A DNA stretch of 64,000 bases, from positions 394,888-458,887 of the forward strand of contig NZ_MPIN01000007.1 of NCBI RefSeq assembly GCF_001887355.1. The letters run 5' to 3'. The notes below the pieces were generated by a model that saw only the letters and a program-made list of their open reading frames with translations, was not told the DNA's origin and made no database searches. This document shows, piece after piece, positions 47,259 through 56,188 of this stretch. Both the position numbers and the translations under genes were made by a program. Origin of the DNA: Cystobacter ferrugineus (GTDB taxonomy: Bacteria > Myxococcota > Myxococcia > Myxococcales > Myxococcaceae). Within the stretch, counting starts at the first letter, position 1. The number at the start of each line of letters is the position of its first letter.

Positions 47259-49697
47259 TCAGCGCGAGCCCGCATTATTGGAACCCCGGTCTCCAAAGGC
47301 CAGCGTCGTGAGCGAGCCCGAGTCATAGAGGAACTGGTATGCCGCCGCGCTGCCCAGCACCCGCTTGACGTACAGGCGCGTCTCCTCCACGGGGATCTGC
47401 TCCACCCACTCGTCCAGCTCGGCGTCGGGGAAGCGGGAGATCCACCGATCCACCGCGCCCGGGCCGGCGTTGTAGCTGGCCACCGCGTACGCCAGGTTGC
47501 CGGCGAAGCGCCGCTGGAGGCCGCCGAGGTACGCCGAGCCGAGGCGGATGTTGTGGTGCGGCTCGAGCAGGGCGTCGGGCGTGGCCAGCGTCAGCCGCAG
47601 CTCGCGCGCCACGCTGGAGGCGGTGGCGGGCATGAGCTGGGCGAGCCCGAGCGCTCCCGTGGACGAGCGCGCCCTGGGGTTGAAGGCGCTCTCCTCGCGC
47701 ATGAGCGCCTGCATCAGGTCCGGGTTCACCTTCGCCGAGCGGCAGTGGCGCACCACCAGCTCGCGGAAGGGCTGGGGGTAGGCCGCCGAGTAGATGAGGC
47801 GCGTCTCGGCCTCGGTGGGCGCGGCCAGTCCCTCGCGCCGGAAGGCCCAGGCGATGGGGCGCGCATGGCGCTCGTTGCCCGAGGCGCGCAGCACGTGGAA
47901 GAGCAGGCGGATGGACTCCTCGTCGCGGCCCTTGCGGTCCACGGCCAGCAGCTCCGCGGCCGCCTCGCGGTGTCCGAGCCGCAGCATCTCCAGGCCGGTG
48001 ACGAAGTGCGCATCCTTCATGAGCGAGCCGGCCTCCAGGGGCCACACCTCGGCGGGGCTCGTGGGCTGGCGCAGCCGCGCGACGATGGTGCTCGCGCGCT
48101 CCGGGGCCTCGTGCACCAGGCGCGAGCGCGCCAGGAGGCCGTACCACGTGGCCGCGCCCTCGGCCGCCACCCGCTCCAGCAGCGCGTGCGCTTCCACCGT
48201 GCGGCCCAGGCCGGGCAGCAGGCGCGCGCGCCAGTAGCGGGCGCGCTGCACCGACTCGTGCGTGGAGCCCGTGCCCCGCAGGGCCTCGATGCGCGTGAGG
48301 GCCTCGAGCGCCGCCTCGTTCTTGCCCTCGGCGCGGTACATCCAGAAGCGCTGGAAGAGCGCCTCGGCGGCGAAGTTGCCCTCCGGGTAGTTGGCGATGA
48401 GCTGATCCAGGTAGCTCACGGCGGCGGCCTTCTCCCCGTGCTCCCGCGCCTTGCCCGCCGCGTAGAAGAGGGCGTCATCGGCGTAGGGGTGCTGGGGGTA
48501 GTCGCGCGCGAGCTGGAGATAGGTGTTGATGGAGCTCTCCGGCTCCACCACCGACTCCGAGTAGCCCAGCACGTAGAGGGCGCGGGGCCGGAGCACGGCG
48601 TCCTGGCACTGCTCGGTGACGGGCCGCAGCACGCGGATGGCATGGGAGTGCTTGCGCTCCTTGCGCAGGGCGGTGCCGTAGGCGAAGTGCGCGCGGCAGG
48701 CCAGCTCGTCGGGCAGCTCCAGCTTCGGCAGCATCTTCCCGAGCGTGTCCATGGCCTCGCGGTTCTGGTGCAGCGACAGCAGCGTCTCGGCGCGCGCCAC
48801 CTTCCACTTGGGCACGTAGGGCAGATCGCGCAGGCCCTTCACCGCCGCCGTGGCCTCCTTGGAGAAGGGGTGCAGCGCCCACACCGCGAGGTGCGCCCGG
48901 TGCTCGCCATTGTAGTCGGCCTGGTAGCGCGCGAGCCGGGCGATGGTGAGCCACGCGGCGGCCTGGTCGGGATCTCCCGGCCGGGGCGTATCCGTCTGCA
49001 CGATGGGCGTGAGGGCCGCCACGGCCGCGGCGTAGTCGCGCTTGCGCTTCTCGAGCAGCGACGCCATGCCGAAGCGCGCGTCGGTGTAGCGCCGCGAGCC
49101 GGGCTTCACGGCCTCGTAGTGGGCGATGGCCTCCGTCCACTTGCGCTGCTTCTCGTACGCCCGGGCCGCCTCGAAGTGGCAGTAGTCGCTCATCGTGGGC
49201 CAGTCCTGGGCGAGCCCCGACAGCTCCTCGGCCGCCACGGCCCACTGCCCCTGGCCGAACGCGCTCATCGCCCGGAGGTAGCGCACGGGCGGCGTGGGCG
49301 TCTCCTTGTCCAGCAGTTGCCGGGCGGCACGGTAGCGGCGCTGGTCGTACGCGCTCTTGGCCTGGGCGAGCACCCCCTCGGCGAAATAGGAGGTGAGGCT
49401 CATGCCATCGAACTTGTGCACCCACTTGCGCTCACCCGGAGCCACCGGTTCCGACGGGCCGAGGGTGAACTCGGGGGGCGCCTCCTCGTCCTCGCTGTCG
49501 AGCGAGGAGTTGAGCTGGGGCTTGGCCGAGGCGCTCTCGGCGAGATTGGAGATGTCCGCGCCGCCGGGTGCCGTGGGCGGAGTGAGCGCGGCGGGCGGGG
49601 TGAGCACGGAGGGCGTATCCGCCCACACGGGAGTCACCCAGAGCGCGGCAACCAGCGGCCATTGCTTCCATCCGAGCATCGTGTCTTGCAGTCCCAC
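47259..49697 (-). CDS. Slt-type lytic transglycosylase with TPR-rich arm
   Basis: About 812 residues, resembling Slt70. The signal peptide is WPLVAALWVTPVWA. There is a long superhelical arm of tetratricopeptide-like repeats (YFAEGVLAQAKSAYDQRRYR to about residue 640), then the transglycosylase domain: catalytic Glu in LMQALMREESAFNPRARSS, TGALGLAQLMPATA, NIRLGSAYLGGL, and AVASYNAGPGAVDRWI. It cleaves peptidoglycan glycan strands in the periplasm. GTG 49697 is preferred since AGGGGAG lies 5 nt upstream; ATG 49679 is an alternative with no ribosome site. It is longer than E. coli Slt70 because of extra repeats. Confidence 0.9.
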   Translation of the reverse strand: MGLQDTMLGWKQWPLVAALWVTPVWADTPSVLTPPAALTPPTAPGGADISNLAESASAKPQLNSSLDSEDEEAPPEFTLGPSEPVAPGERKWVHKFDGMSLTSYFAEGVLAQAKSAYDQRRYRAARQLLDKETPTPPVRYLRAMSAFGQGQWAVAAEELSGLAQDWPTMSDYCHFEAARAYEKQRKWTEAIAHYEAVKPGSRRYTDARFGMASLLEKRKRDYAAAVAALTPIVQTDTPRPGDPDQAAAWLTIARLARYQADYNGEHRAHLAVWALHPFSKEATAAVKGLRDLPYVPKWKVARAETLLSLHQNREAMDTLGKMLPKLELPDELACRAHFAYGTALRKERKHSHAIRVLRPVTEQCQDAVLRPRALYVLGYSESVVEPESSINTYLQLARDYPQHPYADDALFYAAGKAREHGEKAAAVSYLDQLIANYPEGNFAAEALFQRFWMYRAEGKNEAALEALTRIEALRGTGSTHESVQRARYWRARLLPGLGRTVEAHALLERVAAEGAATWYGLLARSRLVHEAPERASTIVARLRQPTSPAEVWPLEAGSLMKDAHFVTGLEMLRLGHREAAAELLAVDRKGRDEESIRLLFHVLRASGNERHARPIAWAFRREGLAAPTEAETRLIYSAAYPQPFRELVVRHCRSAKVNPDLMQALMREESAFNPRARSSTGALGLAQLMPATASSVARELRLTLATPDALLEPHHNIRLGSAYLGGLQRRFAGNLAYAVASYNAGPGAVDRWISRFPDAELDEWVEQIPVEETRLYVKRVLGSAAAYQFLYDSGSLTTLAFGDRGSNNAGSR

Positions 49698-49939
49698 ACC
49701 CACTCCCCTGGTCGAGGCCGAGCCGTCAGTGAGGGCCTGGAAATAGGAATGGCGGGGAAGCCTGGGGAGTGAGGGAGCGTGCGTCTTCGCGCTCCGGCGT
49801 TGTCCGGTGCACGGCACACATTCGCGCCATGGGCGTGGCGGGCGGATTCACATGAGGTGCGGTGTTGCCTCGTGAACCCCCAGCGAGCCCTTCCTGTCCA
49901 TGGGGGGGTGTAGGGCGCGGATGGCATAGGGTAGGGCGC

Positions 49940-51049
49940 ATGCCCATCACCCAATTGGAGGTCGCAGGCTACCGCTCGGTGCGCAAGCTCGTGCTCCCCG
50001 TGGGGCCGCTCACCGTCATCGTGGGGCCCAATGGCAGCGGCAAGACGAATCTCTACCGCGCGCTCCACCTGCTGTCCGAGGCCGCCGAGGGCCGGTTGGC
50101 GCGGGCGCTCGCGGAGGAGGGTGGGGTGCCCAGCGTGTTGTGGGCGGGCGCGCGCGAGCGGGGGCCCTCGTTGCTGACGGTGGCCGTGAGCTGGGATGAC
50201 CTGGAGTACCAGTTGAGCCTCGGCGCGGTGCCGCCCCAGGTGGACGAGAACGGCCAGCCCCTGAGCCTCTTCAACCTGGATCCCGAGGTGAAGGAGGAGC
50301 ACCTGTGGGCGCTGGAGGGCCGGCGGCGCGTGGTGCTGCTGGAGCGCAAGGAGCGCACGGCCTTCCTCCGGGACGCGCACGGCGAGCGCGTCACCTACCC
50401 GTTGCGGCTGTGGGCGGGCGAGTCGGTGCTGTCACAGCTCGCCGAGCCCCACCGCTTCCCGCGTCTGGCCGAGGTGCAGGGCTCGCTGAGGGGGTGGCGC
50501 TTCTACCACCACTTCCGCACGGACCCGGAGGCGCCCCAGCGCTCGCCGCGGATGGGCGTGCGCACGCCCGTGCTCGCCCATGACGGGAGCGACCTCGCCG
50601 CCGCGCTTCAGACCATCCTCGAGGTGGGAGACGCCGGGGGCATGGAGAGCGCCGTCTCCGATGCCTTTCCGGGCGCGCGCCTGGAGATCCAGGCCCCCCG
50701 GGGACGCTTCGGTCTGCTGCTGCACCAGCCGGGGTTGAAGCGTCCCCTGTCCGCGCGCGAACTGTCGGATGGCACGCTGCGCTACCTGTGCCTGCTGGCG
50801 GCGCTGATGAGCCCCCGGCCCCCGGCGTTCCTCGCGCTGAACGAACCGGAGACGAGCCTCCATCCGGATCTGCTCGAGCCCCTGGCGGCGCTCATCGTGA
50901 ACGCCTCGCGCGACAGCCAGGTGTGGGTGACGACCCATGCGGAGCCACTGGCCCGGGCCCTGGCGCGGCGGGCGCGGGTGGAACCCCTCCGGCTGACGAA
51001 GGAAGCGGGGGCCACCCGGGTGGTGGATTCGGAGATGTCCGAGGACTGA
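49940..51049 (+). CDS. RecF-like AAA_21 ATPase
   Basis: A 369-residue predicted ATPase. Walker A is VGPNGSGKTNLYRALHLLSE, the signature is ARELSDGTLRYLCLLAAL, Walker B is FLALNEPETSLHPD (Asn in place of the usual Asp before the Glu) and the final switch is VWVTTHAEPLARAL. It is a compact stand-alone ABC-type ATPase without a TOPRIM domain, different from the 18-kb ATPase. A SpoIIIAA/R3H ATPase follows 47 bp downstream on the same strand. Function unknown; DNA repair or defence roles are both possible for this family. Confidence 0.85.
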   Translation: MPITQLEVAGYRSVRKLVLPVGPLTVIVGPNGSGKTNLYRALHLLSEAAEGRLARALAEEGGVPSVLWAGARERGPSLLTVAVSWDDLEYQLSLGAVPPQVDENGQPLSLFNLDPEVKEEHLWALEGRRRVVLLERKERTAFLRDAHGERVTYPLRLWAGESVLSQLAEPHRFPRLAEVQGSLRGWRFYHHFRTDPEAPQRSPRMGVRTPVLAHDGSDLAAALQTILEVGDAGGMESAVSDAFPGARLEIQAPRGRFGLLLHQPGLKRPLSARELSDGTLRYLCLLAALMSPRPPAFLALNEPETSLHPDLLEPLAALIVNASRDSQVWVTTHAEPLARALARRARVEPLRLTKEAGATRVVDSEMSED

Positions 51050-51096
51050 CACAGAACGTGCAACCCCGGGGGAAAGGGTGCACCTTGAAGGGCGTC

Positions 51097-52830
51097 ATGA
51101 GTCCACGTGCCACCGTTCCCCCTGATGACTTCCTTCTCCTCGTGGGCGTGCTTCCCGAGGCCTTGCAGGACGCGGTGCGGGAGCTGCCGCCCGGCGAGGT
51201 GCTCGAGGTGGTGATGGATCTGGGCCGCCCGCCCGAGGCGCGGCTCATCGGGGGAGTAGCCAGGCTCTCCGAGGCCCCCGTCAGCCGTAAGGAGCTGGAG
51301 CAGGTGATCGCCCAGGTGGGCAGCGTGGGCGAGGACAACCGAGCGGGCATCGAGCGCACGCTCCACCGCGTCTCCGCCATCCGCAACCGGCGGGGCAAGG
51401 TGGTGGGTCTCACGCTGCGCGTGGGCCGCGCCATCTTCGGCACCATCGACATGCTCAAGGATCTCATCGCCTCGGGCCAGAACATCCTGCTGCTCGGCCG
51501 GCCCGGGGTGGGCAAGACGACGAAGCTGCGCGAGGTGGCGCGCGTGCTCGCCGATGACCTGGGCAAGCGCGTCATGGTGGTGGACACCTCCAACGAGATT
51601 GGCGGCGATGGTGACATTCCCCACCCGGGCATCGGCGGCGCGCGCCGCATGCAGGTGTCGCGGCCGGATCGCCAGCACGACGTGATGATCGAGGCGGTGG
51701 AGAACCACATGCCCGAGGCCATCATCGTCGATGAGATTGGCACCTCGGCCGAGGCCGCCGCGGCGCGCACCATCGCCGAGCGCGGCGTGCAACTGGTGGC
51801 GACGGCCCACGGCAACACCCTGGAGAACCTGGTGCTCAACCCCACGCTGTCCGACCTCGTCGGCGGCGTGCACACCGTCACGCTCAGTGACGAGGAGGCC
51901 CGGCGGCGTCACACGCAGAAGACGATCACCGAGCGCAAGGGGCCGCCCACCTTCGACGTGGTGGTGGAGATGGTGAGCCGCGACGAGGTGCGGGTGCACC
52001 GCGATACCGCCGAGTCCGTGGACCGGCTGCTGGCCGGCGAGGTTCCCGGAGGCGAGCAGCGCCAGCTCGTCGCGGGACGGGTGGAGGTGAAGCCGGCCTC
52101 CCCGGTGGACAGCCCCCGGCCGACCCGGGGCGCCCCGTCGCCGGCCCGGCCGCCCCTCCCGCCGAGCCGTCCGCTCGCCGCTCCGTCCCGGCTCGCCTCG
52201 GGCAAGGCCCGGCCCGCCGCGCCGGAATCCCTGGCAGCCGAGTCCTCCTCGCGAGAGGAGGCGGAGCGCAGACAGCCGGGACTGCGTCAGGGCACCACGC
52301 GCCTGTACGCGCACGCGGTGAGCCGCGACCTGCTCGAGCGGGTGCTGCGCGACATCGCGGTGGACGCGAAGGTCATCGGCCGGCTGGAGAGCGCGGACCT
52401 CATCCTCACGCTGCGCTCGCGGGCCAATGATCCGAAGCTGCGCAAGCTCGCGGGCAAGGCCGGGGTGCCGGTGCTGGCCATCAAGCGCAACAGCGCGTCG
52501 GAGATGCGGCGGGTGCTGCGCGACGCGTTCCTCCTGGCCGAGGGGGAGAACGAGGAGCGGGTGCGCGAGGCGGTGCTGGAGGCCGAGGACGCCATCCAGC
52601 GTGTCTTGAGGGAGTCGGTGGAGGTGCCACTGACTCCGAGACCTCCGCGGCTGCGCAAGCTCCAGCACCGGCTCGTGTCGCGCTACCACCTGGAGGCGGT
52701 CAGCCACGGCAGTGAGCCCCAGCGCCACCTCGTCATCTACCCGCTCGGCGCCCTGGTGGACGCGCCGCGCGAGCCGGAGTTCGAGGACGAGGCGGACGAC
52801 GAGGGGGCCGAGCAGCCCGTGACGAACTGA
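51097..52830 (+). CDS. SpoIIIAA-like ATPase with C-terminal R3H domain
   Basis: A 577-residue protein. An AAA ATPase domain of the SpoIIIAA/Ycf45 type covers about residues 100-300: LLLGRPGVGKTTKLREVARV, VVDTSNEIGGDGDIPHPGIG, ARRMQVSRPDRQHDVMIEAV, and AIIVDEIGTSAEAAAARTIA. A long Pro/Ala/Arg-rich linker follows, then a domain around RLYAHAVSRDLLERVLRDIA and a C-terminal R3H single-strand nucleic acid-binding motif (RKLQHRLVSRYHLEAVSHGS, EPQRHLVIYP). Cyanobacterial and chloroplast homologues have the same layout and no settled function. ATG 51097 has GAAGGG just upstream; TTG 51085 is also possible. Confidence 0.88.
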   Translation: MSPRATVPPDDFLLLVGVLPEALQDAVRELPPGEVLEVVMDLGRPPEARLIGGVARLSEAPVSRKELEQVIAQVGSVGEDNRAGIERTLHRVSAIRNRRGKVVGLTLRVGRAIFGTIDMLKDLIASGQNILLLGRPGVGKTTKLREVARVLADDLGKRVMVVDTSNEIGGDGDIPHPGIGGARRMQVSRPDRQHDVMIEAVENHMPEAIIVDEIGTSAEAAAARTIAERGVQLVATAHGNTLENLVLNPTLSDLVGGVHTVTLSDEEARRRHTQKTITERKGPPTFDVVVEMVSRDEVRVHRDTAESVDRLLAGEVPGGEQRQLVAGRVEVKPASPVDSPRPTRGAPSPARPPLPPSRPLAAPSRLASGKARPAAPESLAAESSSREEAERRQPGLRQGTTRLYAHAVSRDLLERVLRDIAVDAKVIGRLESADLILTLRSRANDPKLRKLAGKAGVPVLAIKRNSASEMRRVLRDAFLLAEGENEERVREAVLEAEDAIQRVLRESVEVPLTPRPPRLRKLQHRLVSRYHLEAVSHGSEPQRHLVIYPLGALVDAPREPEFEDEADDEGAEQPVTN

Positions 52831-52845
52831 GCGGGGCGCGAGCGC

Positions 52846-53913
52846 TCAGGGGGCATTCGGATCCCCCACGCCCTTGAAGGGGTTGAACGTGTACGTCGTG
52901 GAGAAGCGCGAGGACGGGCTGAAGTAGTGCGCCGCGAGCTTCGCCGGATCCGTGGCGATCTCTCCTCGCCCGACGGGGCCGTCATCCCCGTCGTCCCAGC
53001 CCCAGGGCGCGTTCGCCGAGTTGGTTCCGCACTGGCCCGCGATGTAGCCGCAGCCACCGCTGGTGTCGCCGCGGAACGTGCCATCGGAGGCGAACAGCTC
53101 GGACAGGGAGCGGCGCGTCCACAACCCCTCGGAGCCGTAGATGTCGATGAGCTTGTAGCGCACGTCCGAGTCGGTGGCCGACGAGGGCTCCTCGGCGGTG
53201 GTCAGCGAGGGGTAGTACTTCACGCCATCGCCGTTGATGTCGTAGTACGGCCAGGCCTTGAGCCCGTGCCCCTTGGCCTCCTGCGCGGTGATGGGGTGCT
53301 GGACCCCCTCGAAGGCCGCGGTGGACAGCTTGCCGTCGAGTGACTCCGCGCCCGCGGTGAGCGGACCGCCGTCCGGCGTGTACGAGAAGAAGTCCTTGTG
53401 CGCCACGGTCACGGCGCCGGCGAGCGAGCCGTACTCCGTGCCATTGCGCTCCACGACGAGCAGCACGCCCTCGCCGTCGTTCTCGTGCTCCGAGTCGAAG
53501 ATGGAGTCGAACCAGTCACGCGGGTGGAAGAACGTATAGACGATGTACCAGTGCGAGCTCGTCTCCACGACGGACTGGTAGACATAGGCGGGCAGCGCCT
53601 TGGACGGGGTGTTGTCCCAGTTGTTCGTCCCGCTCCAGTCCCCATCGAAGTCGACCCGGGTGATGTAGTCGGCCCGGCCGTTGAGCCCGTGCGAGCCCGT
53701 CACGTCCACGTCCTGGTAGTGGATGGGGGCCCAGCGCTTGGCGAGGGCGGCCCGGAACGCGGCCGAACTGGCGCTGCCCGCGAGCGCGCCTCGGGTTTCC
53801 CCGAGCGCTTCTTCTTCCGACGAACTCGCGCCGCAGGCGGACAGCAGCATCACGGCGGCGGGGAGGACTGCGCGTGCGACGAATCCACGGCGAAGACGGC
53901 GAATGGAAACCAT
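52846..53913 (-). CDS. Hypothetical exported lipoprotein
   Basis: A 355-residue protein. The signal peptide ends in a lipobox (VMLLSACGAS, Cys 27). The mature part contains WAPIHYQDVDVTGSHGLNGR, HWYIVYTFFHPRDWFDS and FDSEHENDGEGVLLVVERNG, a pattern seen in a family of secreted bacterial and fungal proteins without known activity. Many conserved Asp, His and Trp residues suggest a metal-binding or hydrolytic beta domain, but no catalytic motif is certain. The gene is convergent with the R3H ATPase, 15 bp apart. AGGAAG precedes the ATG. Confidence 0.65.
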   Translation of the reverse strand: MVSIRRLRRGFVARAVLPAAVMLLSACGASSSEEEALGETRGALAGSASSAAFRAALAKRWAPIHYQDVDVTGSHGLNGRADYITRVDFDGDWSGTNNWDNTPSKALPAYVYQSVVETSSHWYIVYTFFHPRDWFDSIFDSEHENDGEGVLLVVERNGTEYGSLAGAVTVAHKDFFSYTPDGGPLTAGAESLDGKLSTAAFEGVQHPITAQEAKGHGLKAWPYYDINGDGVKYYPSLTTAEEPSSATDSDVRYKLIDIYGSEGLWTRRSLSELFASDGTFRGDTSGGCGYIAGQCGTNSANAPWGWDDGDDGPVGRGEIATDPAKLAAHYFSPSSRFSTTYTFNPFKGVGDPNAP

Positions 53914-54040
53914 AAGGGGTTCTTCCTTTCTCGCGCCGCACTAAATGCCCGCCGGGCTGGTGGGGTAAACTTTTTTTGTGGGTTTCACCCGGTTTTTGCC
54001 CGTGCGATGCAAAACCGCCAGGATCGGTCCCAAACACAAC

Positions 54041-54072
54041 CGCCGCCCGCGAGGGCCTCGCGGACGGCGGGG
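54041..54072 (-). terminator. Hairpin terminator after CHAP gene
   Basis: CCGCC, CCGCGAGG and their complements CCTCGCGG, CGGCGG form a long stem with a very short loop. Read on the minus strand it is followed by GGTTGTGTTTGGG, a weak T-rich tract. It lies just after the CHAP-protein stop. Confidence 0.6.
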
Positions 54073-54093
54073 GAGGGCCGAGGTGTGAGGGTT

Positions 54094-54579
54094 TTACATC
54101 GGGCCCGCGCACTTGGCGGTGTGAACGCCCGCGGGGCACCAGTAGTTGCGGATGTTCAGGCTGTCCTTGGTGCCGGTGCGCGAGGTGCAGGCGTTGGGCG
54201 TCCAGTTGGCCTCACGAAGGGTGATGCGGTTGGGATTGGGCGCGGTGTCCACATCCGCGACGAAGGCGGCGTGCCCGTACGCGTGCGACGTGGGGATCAT
54301 CGCCACACAACCCACGTGGGCGTGGTTGCTGTTGATCACCGCGACCTTGTCACTCCAATAGGTCAACCCATACGGGAGGTTGGGCGCCCTGCACCGCGCG
54401 AACAACACACAGTTGTCGCAGTGGTCCGTACAGGCCGCGGACTCCACGGTGGCGGTTTCCTCCGACGAAGCCTGGGGCGCCACGTCCTCCATCTCCATCT
54501 CGGTGCCGCCACATCCGGTGGTGGCGAGCGCGAGGGTGATCAGGGACAGCGAGAGGATCCGGGTGGGGGACGAGAGCAT
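54094..54579 (-). CDS. CHAP-domain lipoprotein
   Basis: A 161-residue protein. The signal is of the lipoprotein type (LSLITLALATTGCGG). The mature part has a small CHAP-like fold: the possible catalytic Cys in CDNCVLFARCRAPNLP and the His in SHAYGHAAFVADVD, spaced as in CHAP amidases. Extra cysteines could form disulfides. It would cut peptidoglycan peptides or act on other amides at the envelope. The start used is ATG 54579; an upstream extension has no signal peptide. The CHAP call is by motif and moderately sure. Confidence 0.7.
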   Translation of the reverse strand: MLSSPTRILSLSLITLALATTGCGGTEMEMEDVAPQASSEETATVESAACTDHCDNCVLFARCRAPNLPYGLTYWSDKVAVINSNHAHVGCVAMIPTSHAYGHAAFVADVDTAPNPNRITLREANWTPNACTSRTGTKDSLNIRNYWCPAGVHTAKCAGPM

Positions 54580-54850
54580 GGTGGAGGGTTCTCCGTGGAC
54601 GGGTGGGTGCGGACGCTGCGGACCGGGCACCTCCATCCGGAAGTGCCCTCATGAAAAAGGACAGTCCGGACTTCCAGCCGTCCCAGGAAAAATAATTAAA
54701 GCGGGAATACTTTTGACCCGGGTCATCCTGGTGTAGTCAAGGGTGTGCCCGAGCCCATCCAGGGACGCGGGTACACCCTGCGAGACGGACGCCGGGCGCC
54801 ACGCGGTCCGCCGCCACGTCGATTGCGCAGAGAATCGGAAGGCTCCGCGG

Positions 54851-56152
54851 ATGACTCCAGACATGAAGAACAATCGGGTCTCGAACCCGCTCGTGCTGCT
54901 CGTCGTGTGCTTTGTCGCGTTGCTCCCGGAGGTGGGGCGGGCCGAGGGGCGCGAGGTCCCCGGCCTCGCTCCGAGCTTCAAGGTGTTGGCCTTCTACAAC
55001 GGCACCTGGGACGCGGCCCACATCGACTTCGTCAAGGAGGCCAACCTCTGGTTCCCGCGGCTCGCCGAGCAGAACGGCTTCTCCTATACGGCCACCAACA
55101 ACTGGAATCAGCTCAACGCCAGCACCCTGGCCCAGTACCAGGTCGTCATGTTCCTGGATGACCTGCCGCAGACCGCGGCCCAGCGTTCCGCGTTCCAGCA
55201 GTACATGCAGGCAGGAGGCGCCTGGATGGGATTCCACGTCAGTGCATTCACCACCTCCCCGGCGGACTGGAGCTGGTACCACCAGCAGTTCCTCGGCTCG
55301 GGCTCGTTCCAGTCGAACACCTGGGGCCCCACCACCGCCGTGCTGAAGGTGGAGAACCGGATGCACGCGTCGACCGTGAACCTCCCGGCGACCTTCACCT
55401 CGGCGGTGAGCGAGTGGTACAGCTGGAGCAACAACCTGCGCACCAACCCGGACATCCAGGTGCTCGCCTCGGTCGACCCCGTGAGCTTTCCGCTCGGCAC
55501 CGATCCGAACCAGTCCTGGTACAGTGGCGACTACCCCATTCTGTGGACGAACAAGAAGTACAAGATGCTGTATGCGAACTTCGGCCACAACGCGATGAAC
55601 TACTCGAACAACACGCCGCTGTCGTCGACGTTCGCCAGTGAGATCCAGAACCGGTTCATCCTCGACGGCCTGAAGTGGCTGGGGGGGAGCGGAGGGACGC
55701 CGCCCCCTCCTCCGGGTCCGATCTCTCCGACCGCCTGGTATTCGGTGGTGGGCCTGGGCGCGGGCAAGTGCGTGGACGCGAGGTCCGCCGCCTCGGCGAA
55801 TGGCACCGTCATCCAGCAATACACCTGCAATGGCACCCAGGCACAGCACTTCCAATTCCAGCCGACCAGCGGCGCCTGGGTGCGCATCAACAGCCGCCTC
55901 AACAGTGCCCAGACTCTCGACGTGACGGACGTGTCCACGGCCGATGGCGCGCCGATCCAGCTCTGGGTCTACAGCAATGGCAACAACCAGCAGTGGCAGC
56001 CCGTGGCGGAGGCCGGTGGTTCCTACCGCTTCGTCAACCGCCACAGCGGCAAGTGCCTCACCGCCACGGGCTCCGCTGACAGCACCCAGTTGGTGCAATA
56101 CACCTGCAATGGCAGCCCCTCGCAGTCGTTCTCCCTGACCCAGCAGCCGTAA
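54851..56152 (+). CDS. ThuA-domain protein with ricin-type lectin domain
   Basis: A 433-residue secreted protein. The signal peptide (NPLVLLVVCFVALLPEVGRA) is followed by a ThuA-like domain (FKVLAFYNGTWDAAHIDF, QYQVVMFLDDLPQTAAQRSA, GAWMGFHVSAF), a Gly/Pro linker, and a C-terminal ricin B-type beta-trefoil with repeated sugar-binding units (GKCVDARSAASANGTVIQQY, LDVTDVSTADGAPIQLWVYS, GKCLTATGSADSTQLVQYTC). ThuA domains occur in carbohydrate-active proteins; the lectin should bind galactose-type sugars. The protein is likely to act on extracellular polysaccharide or prey surfaces. ATG 54851 has GAAGG about 8 nt upstream; ATG 54863 is in frame. Confidence 0.87.
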   Translation: MTPDMKNNRVSNPLVLLVVCFVALLPEVGRAEGREVPGLAPSFKVLAFYNGTWDAAHIDFVKEANLWFPRLAEQNGFSYTATNNWNQLNASTLAQYQVVMFLDDLPQTAAQRSAFQQYMQAGGAWMGFHVSAFTTSPADWSWYHQQFLGSGSFQSNTWGPTTAVLKVENRMHASTVNLPATFTSAVSEWYSWSNNLRTNPDIQVLASVDPVSFPLGTDPNQSWYSGDYPILWTNKKYKMLYANFGHNAMNYSNNTPLSSTFASEIQNRFILDGLKWLGGSGGTPPPPPGPISPTAWYSVVGLGAGKCVDARSAASANGTVIQQYTCNGTQAQHFQFQPTSGAWVRINSRLNSAQTLDVTDVSTADGAPIQLWVYSNGNNQQWQPVAEAGGSYRFVNRHSGKCLTATGSADSTQLVQYTCNGSPSQSFSLTQQP

Positions 56153-56188
56153 GAAGGCCGCTGGCCTGGCGGGCGGGGCGCTCTCCCC

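Noticed and set aside
44337-49772. A plus-strand open frame of 1811 codons antisense to the histidine kinase, GNAT and transglycosylase genes
   Set aside because: It has no ribosome site, no domain, and an Arg/Gly/His/Leu-rich composition expected from the complement of high-GC codons. The three minus-strand genes beneath it have clear motifs.
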